Shown here piece by piece: positions 52,292 to 63,185 of a DNA stretch of 64,000 nt (the stretch's first letter is position 1; every line of letters begins with the position of its first letter). Position numbers and translations under genes: made by a program. Location: the NCBI RefSeq assembly GCF_001427305.1, contig NZ_LMFZ01000023.1, forward strand, positions 140,349 through 204,348. The letters run 5' to 3'. A model generated the notes under the pieces. That model made no database searches and was not told where the DNA came from. It saw only the letters and a program-made list of their open reading frames with translations. Source of the stretch: Duganella sp. Root1480D1. GTDB taxonomy: Bacteria > Pseudomonadota > Gammaproteobacteria > Burkholderiales > Burkholderiaceae_D.

Positions 52292-53251
52292 ATGGCAATC
52301 GATCGCGTCACTCCTTCCAATCCGAGCCTGAGCATCCACGACCGCCAGGTCCGGGAGAATCCTGGCCAGGTCAATGCCCAGCCGGTTCCGCCGGTTGCCC
52401 AGCCACCAGGCGATACGCCCGAGTTCGCGCTGCAAAGCGGCCTGCCCGCTTCCGTCGGTGCCCTGATCGAGGCAATGGAAGGTGCGCAGCAAAACCAGCT
52501 GGTGCGAAGCACGGCTGCCGCGGGCGCCACCATCGGCGCCCTGCTGTCGCAGGAAGCGCTGTCGATGCAGCCCAACCAGTTATTTCCCTTGCGCCAGATG
52601 GTCTGGCATACCCCCGACACCAATTTGCTGGCCGCGTCCTGGCAAGTCATGGTGCGCACCTACGGCGAGCAGCGCGCCGCCCTGCAACAGCAGAATGAAG
52701 GCCGCCATGTCCCTTCCAGCCTGTTCATGGCCGATCCGCCGCCGCCCGTGCTGCGCGATGGGCGCCCGTATCCGGGCCTGGTGTCCGAGCTGGATGCCTG
52801 GCGTTTCGCGGTCTACGCCTGGGGCGCCGAAAAGCTGACGCTGCGCGTGGTGGCGCGCGATCCGGGCCAGGAAGAAGGTCCGCCGGAACAGCGCCGCCGC
52901 CGTCCGCGCGTGGCGCTGCGCCTGGAAATGAACTTGCCCGACATCGGCAAGATTGTGGTTCAGATGGAGCCTTCAGAACTTGGCGTAGTGCTGGAAATCG
53001 GCGCCGCCAGCAATGAAGCGATGCAGCAGATGCGCGAGCTGTTGCCCCGCATCGCCACCATCATTGGCCAATGCGGCCTGCAGATCGTGCGCGCGCGCCT
53101 GATGCGCGAACTGACGCCGGTCAATCATCTCGACAACGACCCGTCGCGCACCCAGGTCGCGCTGCTCACGGCATCCCTGTTCAAGGCGATGGCGGAAGTA
53201 GCTGTGTTCCTGTCGCAGCCACGCTTGCCGGAACAAGCGCTGTCGGCCTAG
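52292..53251 (+). CDS. Uncharacterised protein with FliK-C-like C-terminal domain
   Basis: The 319-aa product has a Pro-rich, probably disordered N-terminus (about 1-50), a middle region with helices, an Arg-rich linker (about 190-210) and a C-terminal domain (about 208-290: VALRLEMNLPDIGKIVVQMEP, LGVVLEIG, LLPRIATIIGQCGLQIVRARL). The order of this last part resembles the conserved C-terminal domain of hook-length control proteins (FliK), but the linker and length differ. No signal peptide or helix is seen. It follows the flagellin terminator by 26 nt, so it needs its own promoter. Its last 71 nt overlap the convergent LysR gene. Relation to flagella is inference. Confidence 0.6.
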   Translation: MAIDRVTPSNPSLSIHDRQVRENPGQVNAQPVPPVAQPPGDTPEFALQSGLPASVGALIEAMEGAQQNQLVRSTAAAGATIGALLSQEALSMQPNQLFPLRQMVWHTPDTNLLAASWQVMVRTYGEQRAALQQQNEGRHVPSSLFMADPPPPVLRDGRPYPGLVSELDAWRFAVYAWGAEKLTLRVVARDPGQEEGPPEQRRRRPRVALRLEMNLPDIGKIVVQMEPSELGVVLEIGAASNEAMQQMRELLPRIATIIGQCGLQIVRARLMRELTPVNHLDNDPSRTQVALLTASLFKAMAEVAVFLSQPRLPEQALSA

Positions 53252-54149
53252 TCCAGTAGCCCGGCTGCGCATAGACTTCCTTCAATTCGTCGATGAAGAA
53301 GCGTATCTTCGCCGGCAGATGCCTTTGCTGCAGGTAGACGGCCATGATGTCGTAATCGGGCAGCGCAAAATCATCCAGCACGGTAATCAGGCTGCCCTCC
53401 GCCAGTTGCGCCTGGATCTCCCACGTTGACCGCCATGCCAGTCCCAGGCTTTCGCACGCCCAGCGGTGCAGCAACTCGCCGTCGTTGCAGTCCAGGTTCC
53501 CCTGCACCCTTACCGTGACGGGCTTGCCGCCCTGCTGGAAGTACCAGCCGCGCTGCTGGCCGCCCTGCAGGTTGAAGGCCAGGCAGTTGTGCTGGGCCAG
53601 GTCGTCCAGCGTGCGCGGAATGCCGTGCCGCTCGAAGTATTCCGGTGTGCCGCATACAACACGGCGATTCTTTGCCAGCCGCACCGCCACGAAACTGGGG
53701 TCGATCACGCCGCCGATGCGGATGCCCAGGTCATAGCCTTCGCGCACCAGGTCGATCACCTGGTCGGTCAGGTTGAACGAGATCTGCACGTCGGGATTGG
53801 CGGCCAGAAAAGCCGGCGCGTGCGGTGCAACATGCTGGCGCCCGAACGAGGCCGGCGCGGACACGATCAGGTGGCCGGTCGCCTTGTGCCGCCCCTCCGA
53901 AATATTGCGCTCGGCGATGTCGAGGCCAGAGAGCAGCTTGCGGCAATCTTCGAGGAAGACATTGCCCTGCTCCGTCAGCGTCAAATGGCGCGTGGTGCGG
54001 TGCATCAGTTTTACCCCCAAACGCTTTTCCAGCGCGTCGATCCGGCGCCCCAGCATCACCGGCGTGATGTTCTGTTCCAGCGCGGCACGCGCCAGGCTGC
54101 CCTTCTCGACCACGGCCACGAAGGCCTCGATTTGCTTCAATTTGTCCAT
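53181..54149 (-). CDS. LysR-family regulator, probable controller of the glyoxylate operon
   Basis: The 322-aa protein has the LysR winged helix (about 1-60, AFVAVVEKGSLARAALEQN) and an effector-binding domain (about 90-295). The last 25 residues, after ELKEVYAQPGYW, run antisense through the FliK-C-like gene and look unconserved. It is divergent from gcl with a 125-bp gap that contains a 23-bp inverted repeat 10 bp from its start, so it most likely regulates gcl-hyi-glxR-glycerate kinase-pyk and itself, in response to a glyoxylate or purine catabolite. Confidence 0.9.
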   Translation of the reverse strand: MDKLKQIEAFVAVVEKGSLARAALEQNITPVMLGRRIDALEKRLGVKLMHRTTRHLTLTEQGNVFLEDCRKLLSGLDIAERNISEGRHKATGHLIVSAPASFGRQHVAPHAPAFLAANPDVQISFNLTDQVIDLVREGYDLGIRIGGVIDPSFVAVRLAKNRRVVCGTPEYFERHGIPRTLDDLAQHNCLAFNLQGGQQRGWYFQQGGKPVTVRVQGNLDCNDGELLHRWACESLGLAWRSTWEIQAQLAEGSLITVLDDFALPDYDIMAVYLQQRHLPAKIRFFIDELKEVYAQPGYWTRPTALVPASVAATGTQLLPPSP

Positions 54150-54158
54150 GCCTCGATT

Positions 54159-54181
54159 ATTCCATACCCAGAGTATCGAAT
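54159..54181. promoter_or_regulatory. Candidate LysR operator in the gcl intergenic region
   Basis: ATTCcATAC-CCAGA-GTATcGAAT is a 9-bp inverted repeat with one mismatch (lower case marks the unpaired position) around a 5-nt centre, right before the LysR gene and about 95 bp before gcl. This is the usual location of the high-affinity recognition site of LysR regulators. Confidence 0.55.
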
Positions 54182-54274
54182 GAAACGATTTTTTGTCGTC
54201 TTATCAGGGGAACTCATCGCCTATAGCATACAAAACATCAACAACAGACTTTGCATGCATATCAGGAGACCACC

Positions 54275-56017
<1,743 letters not shown>

Positions 56018-56026
56018 GGAACTGCA

Positions 56027-56809
56027 ATGCCAAAATTCGCTGCCAACCTGACCATGCTGTTCAACGAGCAGCCTTTCCTGGAACGCTTCGGCGCCGCCGC
56101 GCGCAATGGCTTCAAGGGAGTGGAGTTCCTGTTCCCCTACGAGTTCGAACCGCAACAGGTGCATGAGCAACTGGAGCGGCACAAGCTGGACATGGTGCTG
56201 CACAACCTCCCGGCCGGCAATTGGGCCGGCGGTGAACGCGGCATCGCCTGCCACCCGAACCGCATTCCGGAATTCGAGCAGGGCGTGGAAACTGCTCTCG
56301 CCTATGCCAGCGTGCTGGGCACCCAGCGCATCAACTGCCTGGCCGGCATCAAGCCGGACGGCGTGGCCGATGCTGATGCCCGCGCCACCCTGGTAAGCAA
56401 CCTGAAGTTCGCGGCTGCGGCACTGAAGAAGGCCGGGATCCCGCTACTGATCGAGCCGATCAACACCTTCGACATCCCTGGCTTCTTCCTGTCCGGCACC
56501 CGCCAGGGACTGGACCTGATTGAGTCGGTGGGCTCGGATAACTTGTTCCTGCAGTACGACATCTACCACATGCAGCGCATGGAGGGCGAACTGGCCAACA
56601 CGATCAAGAACCACCTGTCGGTCATCAAGCATATCCAGCTGGCCGACAATCCGGGCCGCTTCGAACCGGGCAGCGGCGAAATCAATTACCGCTACCTGCT
56701 CAACTTCCTCGACCAGGTCGGCTACGACGGCTGGGTGGGCTGCGAATACAAACCAAGGGCCGGCACCGAAGCAGGCCTGGGCTGGCGCGCTGAACTGGCC
56801 GCGCAATAA
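56027..56809 (+). CDS. hyi: Hydroxypyruvate isomerase
   Basis: The 260-aa protein is a TIM-barrel AP-endonuclease-2-fold isomerase (MPKFAANLTMLFNEQPFLERF; GVEFLFPYEF; LIEPINTFDIPGFFL; metal ligands in EPIN, DIYHMQ and the final GCEYKP). It interconverts hydroxypyruvate and tartronate semialdehyde. It lies 9 nt behind gcl and 17 nt before glxR, the usual order. Confidence 0.95.
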   Translation: MPKFAANLTMLFNEQPFLERFGAAARNGFKGVEFLFPYEFEPQQVHEQLERHKLDMVLHNLPAGNWAGGERGIACHPNRIPEFEQGVETALAYASVLGTQRINCLAGIKPDGVADADARATLVSNLKFAAAALKKAGIPLLIEPINTFDIPGFFLSGTRQGLDLIESVGSDNLFLQYDIYHMQRMEGELANTIKNHLSVIKHIQLADNPGRFEPGSGEINYRYLLNFLDQVGYDGWVGCEYKPRAGTEAGLGWRAELAAQ

Positions 56810-56826
56810 CCAAAGGAGAAAGCATC

Positions 56827-57714
56827 ATGCAAAAACTCGGATTCATTGGCCTCGGCATCATGGGCGGCCCTATGGCAGGACACCTGCAGGCAGCCGGCCA
56901 CAAACTATACCTGCACGACGTGAAGAACCCGCCGGCCAACCTGGTCGACGGCGGCGCAACGGTCTGCACCTCGGCGATGGAAGTAGCGAAGCGCGCCGAC
57001 ATCATTTTCCTGATGGTGCCGGACACCCCGCAGGTGGAAGAAGTCCTGTTCGCCGAAGACGGCATTGCCGCCGGCCTGAGCGCCGGCAAGATCGTGGTCG
57101 ACATGAGCTCCATCTCGCCGATCGCCACCAAGGAATTCGCCAGGAAGATCAACAAGAAGAGCTGCGCTTACCTGGATGCCCCGGTATCGGGCGGCGAAGT
57201 GGGCGCCAAGGCGGCCTCGCTGACCATCATGGTTGGCGGCCCGCAGGAGGCTTTCGACACCGTCAAGCCGCTATTTGACCTGATGGGCAAGAACATCACC
57301 CTGGTCGGGGGCAACGGCGACGGCCAGACCACCAAGGTCGCCAACCAGATCATCGTGGCGCTGAACATCCAGGCCGTGGCGGAAGCGCTGCTGTTCGCAT
57401 CGAAAGCCGGCGCCGATCCTGCCAGGGTGCGTGAAGCGCTGATGGGCGGTTTCGCATCCTCGCGCATCCTGGAAGTGCACGGCGAGCGCATGGTGAAGCG
57501 CACCTTCAACCCTGGCTTCCGCATCGCACTGCACCAGAAGGATTTGAACCTGGCACTGCAAGGCGCCAAGGCCCTGGGCGTATCGCTGCCAAACACCTCG
57601 GCTACGCAGGAATTGATGAATGCCTGCGCCGCCAACGGCTTGTCAGGCCTCGACCACTCCGCGCTGTGCCAGGCAATCGAACTGATGTCCAACCACCGCA
57701 TCGCACAGGCCTGA
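56827..57714 (+). CDS. glxR: Tartronate semialdehyde (2-hydroxy-3-oxopropionate) reductase
   Basis: The 295-aa beta-hydroxyacid dehydrogenase has the NAD(P) site FIGLGIMGGPMA (about 5-16), the substrate site DAPVSGGEVGA and the catalytic Lys in NGDGQTTKVANQ. It reduces tartronate semialdehyde to D-glycerate. AAAGGAGAAAGC precedes the ATG. One base separates it from the kinase gene. Confidence 0.96.
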   Translation: MQKLGFIGLGIMGGPMAGHLQAAGHKLYLHDVKNPPANLVDGGATVCTSAMEVAKRADIIFLMVPDTPQVEEVLFAEDGIAAGLSAGKIVVDMSSISPIATKEFARKINKKSCAYLDAPVSGGEVGAKAASLTIMVGGPQEAFDTVKPLFDLMGKNITLVGGNGDGQTTKVANQIIVALNIQAVAEALLFASKAGADPARVREALMGGFASSRILEVHGERMVKRTFNPGFRIALHQKDLNLALQGAKALGVSLPNTSATQELMNACAANGLSGLDHSALCQAIELMSNHRIAQA

Positions 57715-57715
57715 T

Positions 57716-58987
57716 ATGACGCCCGCACCAGCCCCACGCGAGCTCCTGCTCGACCTGTACAACGCAGCCATCGCTGCGGTCCATCCGCGCAACCTGGTGC
57801 AGGACTACCTGCCGCCGCCGCCCACCAACGGCAGGACGTTGGTGATCGGTGCCGGCAAAGGCGCCGCCGCCATGGCGCAAGCGGTGGAACAGAGCTGGCA
57901 AGGCCCGTTGTCCGGGCTGGTGGTAACCCGCTATGGCCATGGTGCGGACACGCAGCATATCGAAGTCGTGGAAGCATCCCATCCAGTGCCGGACGACGCC
58001 GGCCAGAAGGCAGCCGCACGCATGCTGGAAATGGTACAGGGCCTGACCGGGAACGACCTGGTGCTGTGCCTGATTTCCGGCGGCGGTTCGGCCCTCCTGG
58101 CGCTGCCGGCCGATGGCATCTCGCTGGCCGAGAAGCAGGCGCTGAACAAGGCGCTGCTGAAAAGTGGCGCCACCATCGGCGAGATGAATTGCGTGCGCAA
58201 GCACCTGTCCGCCATCAAGGGCGGGCGCCTGGCGCTGGCCTGCGGCAAGGCACGGGTGGTGACGCTGCTGATTTCGGACGTGCCGGGCGACGATCCGCGC
58301 GTGATCGCCAGCGGGCCGACCCTGCCCGACGCCACCACCAGCGCCGAAGCGCTGGCGATCTTGTGCAAGTACCGGATCGAGATCCCGAAAAGCGTCCTGG
58401 CACACCTGCAATCGGATGCCAGTGAGACGCCAAAACCCGGCGATGCCCGCTTCGGCGGTCACAGCCACCACGTCATCGCCACGGCCCAACATGCGCTGGA
58501 AGCTGCCGCTGCCAAGGCGCGCGCAGCCGGCATCACACCGTACATCCTGTCCGACGGGATTGAGGGCGAAGCACGCGACATTGGCCTGATGCATGCGGCC
58601 ATGGCGCGCCAGGTGGCGGCGCGTAACCAGCCGTTCCAGCGCCCTTGCGTGATCCTTTCCGGCGGTGAGACCACGGTCACCGTGCGCGGCAACGGGCGCG
58701 GCGGTCGCAACGTCGAATTCCTGCTCAGCTTCGCGCTGGCCATGGAAGGCGCCACCGGCGTGCATGCTATCGCCTGCGACACCGACGGCATTGACGGCTC
58801 GGAAGATAATGCCGGCGCAGTCTACGCCCCGGATTCACTGGGCCGCGCCGAAGCGAAAGGCGTCAGCGGCAAGCACCTGCTGGCCAATAACGACGCTTAC
58901 AGCTTCTTCAGCGCCCTGGACGACCTTGTGGTCAGCGGTCCGACCCGCACCAACGTGAACGACTTCCGCGCCATCCTGATTCTTTGA
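57716..58987 (+). CDS. ttuD: Glycerate 2-kinase (MOFRL family, TtuD-like)
   Basis: The 423-aa protein has an N-terminal Rossmann-like DUF4147 region (GAGKGAAAMAQAVEQ; LISGGGSALLALP) and a C-terminal MOFRL domain (ILSGGETTVTVRGNGRGGRN). Members phosphorylate D-glycerate to 2-phosphoglycerate; older annotations call this gene hydroxypyruvate reductase. In this operon the kinase role connects GlxR to the pyruvate kinase that follows. The gene begins one base behind the glxR stop and may be translated by re-initiation. Confidence 0.92.
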   Translation: MTPAPAPRELLLDLYNAAIAAVHPRNLVQDYLPPPPTNGRTLVIGAGKGAAAMAQAVEQSWQGPLSGLVVTRYGHGADTQHIEVVEASHPVPDDAGQKAAARMLEMVQGLTGNDLVLCLISGGGSALLALPADGISLAEKQALNKALLKSGATIGEMNCVRKHLSAIKGGRLALACGKARVVTLLISDVPGDDPRVIASGPTLPDATTSAEALAILCKYRIEIPKSVLAHLQSDASETPKPGDARFGGHSHHVIATAQHALEAAAAKARAAGITPYILSDGIEGEARDIGLMHAAMARQVAARNQPFQRPCVILSGGETTVTVRGNGRGGRNVEFLLSFALAMEGATGVHAIACDTDGIDGSEDNAGAVYAPDSLGRAEAKGVSGKHLLANNDAYSFFSALDDLVVSGPTRTNVNDFRAILIL

Positions 58988-59015
58988 TTCATTGAGAATA
59001 GAGAGAGACACCAAT

Positions 59016-60437
59016 ATGCGTCGCGAACGCAAAGCAAAAATCGTAGCAACCCTCGGCCCTGCAAGCAGTGAATACGCCACCATCAAGGCACTGTTCGAAG
59101 CAGGCGCCGACGTCTTCCGCTTCAACTTCAGCCACGGCAGCCATGCCGACCACCAGGCCCGCTACGGCATCGTGCGTGCCATCGAGAAGGAATTGGGCCG
59201 CCCGATCGCCATCCTGGCCGATTTGCAAGGCCCGAAGCTGCGCATCGGCCAGTTCGAAGGCGGCAAAGTGACGCTGGATGCCGGCGCCGAATTCCAACTG
59301 GACCTGGCGCCCGCGCTGGGCAGCGCCTCGCGCGTCCGCCTGCCCCACCCTGAACTGTTTGCAGCCGTCAGCGCCGGCCAGTCGCTTTTGCTGGACGACG
59401 GCCGCATCCGGCTGGAAGTCCTGGCCAGCGACGCCAGCACCATTCGCACCCGCGTGGTGGACGGCGGTGTGCTGTCGGACCGCAAAGGGGTCAACGTGCC
59501 GGATGCGGTGCTGCCGATCCCGGCCTTGACCGCCAAGGACAAGGCGGACCTGGAGTTCGCACTCGGGCTGGGCGTGGACTGGATCGCACTGTCCTTCGTG
59601 CAGCTACCGGAAGATGTGGCGCAGGCCAAGGAACTGGTGCAAGGCCGTGCCGGCGTGCTGTCCAAGCTGGAAAAACCAGCCGCCCTGGACCGGCTGGAGG
59701 AAATTGTCGGCGTATCCGATGCCATCATGGTGGCGCGCGGTGATCTCGGCGTTGAACTTCCTCCCGAACGCGTGCCCGGCGTGCAGAAACGCATCGTGCG
59801 CCTGTGCCGCAAGCACGGCAAGCCGGTGGTCGTCGCTACGCAGATGCTGGAATCGATGGTCAGTGCGCCAGTCCCGACCCGCGCGGAAGCTTCCGACGTC
59901 GCCAACGCCGTGTATGAAGGCGCGGACGCCGTGATGCTGTCGGCTGAATCGGCCAGCGGCGCCTATCCGGTGCAGGCGGTATCGATCATGGACCGCATCA
60001 TTTCCGAAGTCGAGCGCGACCCGCTGTATCCAGCCGTGATCGAGGCCCAGCACCAGGCGCCGTTGCCGAACAAGGGCGATGCCATCAGCGCAGCCATGCG
60101 CGACGCGGCCCGAATCATGGGCGCCAAAGCGATGGTGGCATACACCACTTCGGGGCATAGCAGCCTGCGCACGGCACGCGAGCGCCCGATGGCACCAATT
60201 GTCAGCATCACTCCGAAGCCGGAGACGGCGCGCCGCCTGGCACTGGCCTGGGGCGTGCATAGCACCGTGAGCCAGGATGTGAACAGTGTGGATGAGATGG
60301 TGGCGGCAGCTTGCCGTACCGCGCTGCGTGAGGGATTTGTGAAGCCAGGCGACCAGATCGCCATCGCGGCAGGCACGCCATTCGGCCAGCCGGGCAGCAC
60401 CAACCTCCTGCGCCTCGCCGAAATCTGGCCTCAATAA
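59016..60437 (+). CDS. pyk: Pyruvate kinase in the glyoxylate operon
   Basis: The 473-aa protein has the N-terminal RRERKAKIVATLGPAS, ATP/PEP site residues in FNFSHGSH, the active-site Lys region ILSKLEKPAAL and MVARGDLGVELP, and the C-terminal allosteric domain. It converts PEP and ADP to pyruvate and ATP, the exit of the glycerate route once enolase has acted. The ATG at 59016 follows a GAGAGAGACACC site. It is 28 nt from the kinase gene; the same five-gene order is known from pseudomonads. It is probably a paralogue dedicated to this route. Confidence 0.96.
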   Translation: MRRERKAKIVATLGPASSEYATIKALFEAGADVFRFNFSHGSHADHQARYGIVRAIEKELGRPIAILADLQGPKLRIGQFEGGKVTLDAGAEFQLDLAPALGSASRVRLPHPELFAAVSAGQSLLLDDGRIRLEVLASDASTIRTRVVDGGVLSDRKGVNVPDAVLPIPALTAKDKADLEFALGLGVDWIALSFVQLPEDVAQAKELVQGRAGVLSKLEKPAALDRLEEIVGVSDAIMVARGDLGVELPPERVPGVQKRIVRLCRKHGKPVVVATQMLESMVSAPVPTRAEASDVANAVYEGADAVMLSAESASGAYPVQAVSIMDRIISEVERDPLYPAVIEAQHQAPLPNKGDAISAAMRDAARIMGAKAMVAYTTSGHSSLRTARERPMAPIVSITPKPETARRLALAWGVHSTVSQDVNSVDEMVAAACRTALREGFVKPGDQIAIAAGTPFGQPGSTNLLRLAEIWPQ

Positions 60438-60464
60438 GTTTCAACGTACAGGCTTTCTCTTTTA

Positions 60465-60494
60465 ACGCCGGTCCTCCAACCGGCGTCTTTTTTT
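60465..60494 (+). terminator. Rho-independent terminator of the gcl-pyk operon
   Basis: ACGCCGGT-CCTCCA-ACCGGCGT followed by seven T residues; the T-run touches the end of convergent guaD. Confidence 0.92.
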
Positions 60495-61794
60495 ATTCTC
60501 CGCGCTGATGTACTTGAACGCCTGCCGCATAGGTTGCAGCAATGGCGCGATCATCGCCCAGCAAGGCCATTGCAAACAGCAACTCCTCCAGGCTGTCGCA
60601 ACGTGTAGTTCGGCGCTCCAGCAATGGCGTCGCCTTAGGATCGAGCACGATAAAGTCCGCCTCGGCGCCGGCCACGAAGTTACCCACTGTGCCTTCAAGC
60701 TGCATGCTGCGCGCTCCGCCCAGGGTCGCCATGTAGAACATGCGCAGTGCCGGCAAGTAGGTTCCTCCCATGCGCGCCACCTTGTAAGTTTCGTTCATGG
60801 TCTGCAGCATGGAGAACGAAGTGCCGCCGCCTACGTCGGTGGCCAGCGACAGCGCAACCTGCTGCCGGTCCGCAGCGGCGAAGTCGAACAACCCACTGCC
60901 CAGGAACAGGTTGGAAGTGGCACACATGGATATGGCAGTTCCGGTGGCCGCCATGCGCGCGCGGTCCTCGTTATCCAGCCAGATGCAATGCGCATACATC
61001 GAACGCGCTCGCAGCAATCCGTACTTGTCGTACACGTCCAGGTAACTGCGTGCATCAGGGAACAAAGACTTCACCCACGCCACTTCGTCCGCATTTTCCG
61101 CCACGTGCGTCTGCACGTAGGTATCCGGATACGCGCGCGCCAATTCGCCGCACATATGCATTTGGGCTTCGGTGGAAGTCGGAGCAAAACGTGGCGTGAG
61201 CGCGTACATATTGCGGCCCTTGTTGTGCCAGCGGTGAATCAGCTCCTCGCTTTCGCGCGCACCGGTTTCTGCCGTGTCCTGCAGGAAGCCCGGGCAATGG
61301 CGGTCCATCATCACCTTGCCCGCCGCCATACGCAGGTTGCGCGCTTCCGCTGCGCCGAAGAAGGCGTCCACCGATTCCGGATGAACGGTGCAGTACACCA
61401 TGGCTGTCGTGGTGCCGCACCGAAGCAGCTCCCTGACAAAGAAGTCGGCCACCTCACCCGCATGTGCCGGGTCCTTGAACTGGCGCTCGGTGGGGAAAGT
61501 ATAGGTATCCAGCCAAGGCAGCAGGCCTGGAGCCGGCGAGGCAATCATGTCCGTCTGCGGGTAGTGGATGTGGGTGTCGATAAAACCCGGCATGATGATC
61601 CTGCCGCGGTAGTCGCGCACCTGGGTTTCCGGCGGCAGCTTGCCCTTCAACTGCTGATAATCGCCGGCGGCCAGCACACGGCCGTCGCTGATCGCCAGCA
61701 GGCCATCTTCATGCCACGCATGTGCGCCAGCATTGAACGCCGGATCCGCCGTGAAGTGAAGGATGCTGGCACGAAAAGCTTTCAAAGTAGTCAT
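60493..61794 (-). CDS. guaD: Guanine deaminase
   Basis: The 433-aa amidohydrolase has the zinc site PGFIDTHIHYPQTDM (about 69-83), THVAENADE, YAHCIWL and LATDVGGG, and the guanine-binding segment FPTERQF. It hydrolyses guanine to xanthine and ammonia in the cytosol. It lies 9 nt behind uraH on the same strand, and the divergent genes encode a nucleoside-type porin and a purine permease, so the locus is for purine use. Confidence 0.95.
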   Translation of the reverse strand: MTTLKAFRASILHFTADPAFNAGAHAWHEDGLLAISDGRVLAAGDYQQLKGKLPPETQVRDYRGRIIMPGFIDTHIHYPQTDMIASPAPGLLPWLDTYTFPTERQFKDPAHAGEVADFFVRELLRCGTTTAMVYCTVHPESVDAFFGAAEARNLRMAAGKVMMDRHCPGFLQDTAETGARESEELIHRWHNKGRNMYALTPRFAPTSTEAQMHMCGELARAYPDTYVQTHVAENADEVAWVKSLFPDARSYLDVYDKYGLLRARSMYAHCIWLDNEDRARMAATGTAISMCATSNLFLGSGLFDFAAADRQQVALSLATDVGGGTSFSMLQTMNETYKVARMGGTYLPALRMFYMATLGGARSMQLEGTVGNFVAGAEADFIVLDPKATPLLERRTTRCDSLEELLFAMALLGDDRAIAATYAAGVQVHQRGE

Positions 61795-61803
61795 GGCGCC
61801 TTC

Positions 61804-62157
61804 CTAGCTGCCGCGGTAAGTCGAATACGCCCACGGCGAGACCACGATTGGAACGTGGTAGTTCGCGTCCGTGTCCGCAATGCCAAAAGCGATGATCACC
61901 TCGTCGACGAAACGCGGTTGCGGCAGCGCCACGCCTTGCGCAGCAAAGTAGTCTCCTGCCGCAAAAACCAGTTCGTATTTGCCCGCCACGACCTCACCGC
62001 CAGTCAGCAAAGGCGTTTCGCAACGGCCGTCCTGGTTGGTAGTGTCGGTCTTCAACAACACTTTTGTGTTTCCCTCAACGCGGAAAAGCTTCACTTTTAC
62101 GCCCGCGCCAGGCTTGCCCTGTGTGATATCCAGGACGTGTGTACTCAGTTTGCCCAT
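61804..62157 (-). CDS. uraH: 5-Hydroxyisourate hydrolase (transthyretin-like)
   Basis: The 117-aa product has the diagnostic N-terminal LSTHVLDITQGKPG and C-terminal YHVPIVVSPWAYSTYRGS; the YRGS end separates these enzymes from true transthyretin. It hydrolyses 5-hydroxyisourate, the product of urate oxidation, on the way to allantoin. It heads the uraH-guaD operon. AGGAGACC precedes the ATG. Confidence 0.96.
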   Translation of the reverse strand: MGKLSTHVLDITQGKPGAGVKVKLFRVEGNTKVLLKTDTTNQDGRCETPLLTGGEVVAGKYELVFAAGDYFAAQGVALPQPRFVDEVIIAFGIADTDANYHVPIVVSPWAYSTYRGS

Positions 62158-62286
62158 ATGGTCTCCTCTTGTGAATGAAGAAAATCATATACGGCAGGCC
62201 ATTGCGATATATACACGGCGATGAATATCAACCATGACGTGCACGGACATAATCGGGGCTCCATATCAAAAAATACAGGAGACACC

Positions 62287-63108
62287 ATGCAGCAAGCATT
62301 ACGCGTAGCGGCAGCCGGCACCATCGCTGTCCTGGCCCTGGCGATGGGCGCGCAACCAGCCAGCGCCGCCGACTGGAGCGACACTTCAATCGGCTACCGT
62401 TACGGCAGCAAATTCGCAGAGCCGTACAACCCGAACGACATCCGCAAGCAGATCCTGAACTGGACCTACGTCGACGGTTACAAATACGGCGGCAATTACA
62501 TGAACCTGGACTTCCTGCGTTCCGACGGCAAGGACAACAACGCGCACGAAGCCTACCTGCTGTACCGCCACACCCTGGACCTTGGCAAAGTAAGCGGCAA
62601 GAACTTCAAATTCGGTCCGGTACGCGGAGTTGGCATCACCGCAGGCTTCGACTGGAACACCAAGAACGACGACAGCTACAACTCGCGCAAGCGCATGATC
62701 GTTGCCGGCCCGACCCTGATGCTGGACGTGCCGGGCTTCCTGAATGTGAGCCTGCTTGGCCTGTGGGAAAGCAACCAGCCACTGGGCATCGCCAAGCGCT
62801 ACAAATACGACACGCACGCCATGTTGAACGCCGCCTGGGGCATTCCGCTCGGTTCCGGCTTCAGCTTCGAAGGCTATGCCAACTGGATCGGCAGCAAAGG
62901 CAAGGACGAATTCGGCGGCCAGACTTCACCGGAGGTGAACATCGACGCCCAGGTGATGTATGACCTGAGCGGCCACCTGGGCGCCAAGCCGAATAGCTTC
63001 AAGGTCGGCGTGGAGTACCAATACTGGCGCAACAAATTCGGGAATCCGCATAATATCCCCGGCAGCACGGCAAAGACCCCGATGATCCGCGCGGAGTACC
63101 ATTTCTGA
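62287..63108 (+). CDS. Tsx-like outer membrane nucleoside/purine channel
   Basis: The 273-aa product has a signal peptide (about 1-27, ending QPASA) and amphipathic beta strands, beginning ADWSDTSIGYRYGSKFAEPY and ending MIRAEYHF with a C-terminal Phe, as for 12-stranded barrels of the Tsx family. Such channels let nucleosides or related bases through the outer membrane. ACAGGAGACACC precedes the ATG. It is 77 nt upstream of the purine permease and divergent from uraH-guaD. Confidence 0.87.
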   Translation: MQQALRVAAAGTIAVLALAMGAQPASAADWSDTSIGYRYGSKFAEPYNPNDIRKQILNWTYVDGYKYGGNYMNLDFLRSDGKDNNAHEAYLLYRHTLDLGKVSGKNFKFGPVRGVGITAGFDWNTKNDDSYNSRKRMIVAGPTLMLDVPGFLNVSLLGLWESNQPLGIAKRYKYDTHAMLNAAWGIPLGSGFSFEGYANWIGSKGKDEFGGQTSPEVNIDAQVMYDLSGHLGAKPNSFKVGVEYQYWRNKFGNPHNIPGSTAKTPMIRAEYHF

Positions 63109-63185
63109 CGAAAACCGACCCACAGCGGCATGCCGAATAGCACCGGAACAAGTAGTTCAGACAAAAATCCTATCACGGAGACACC

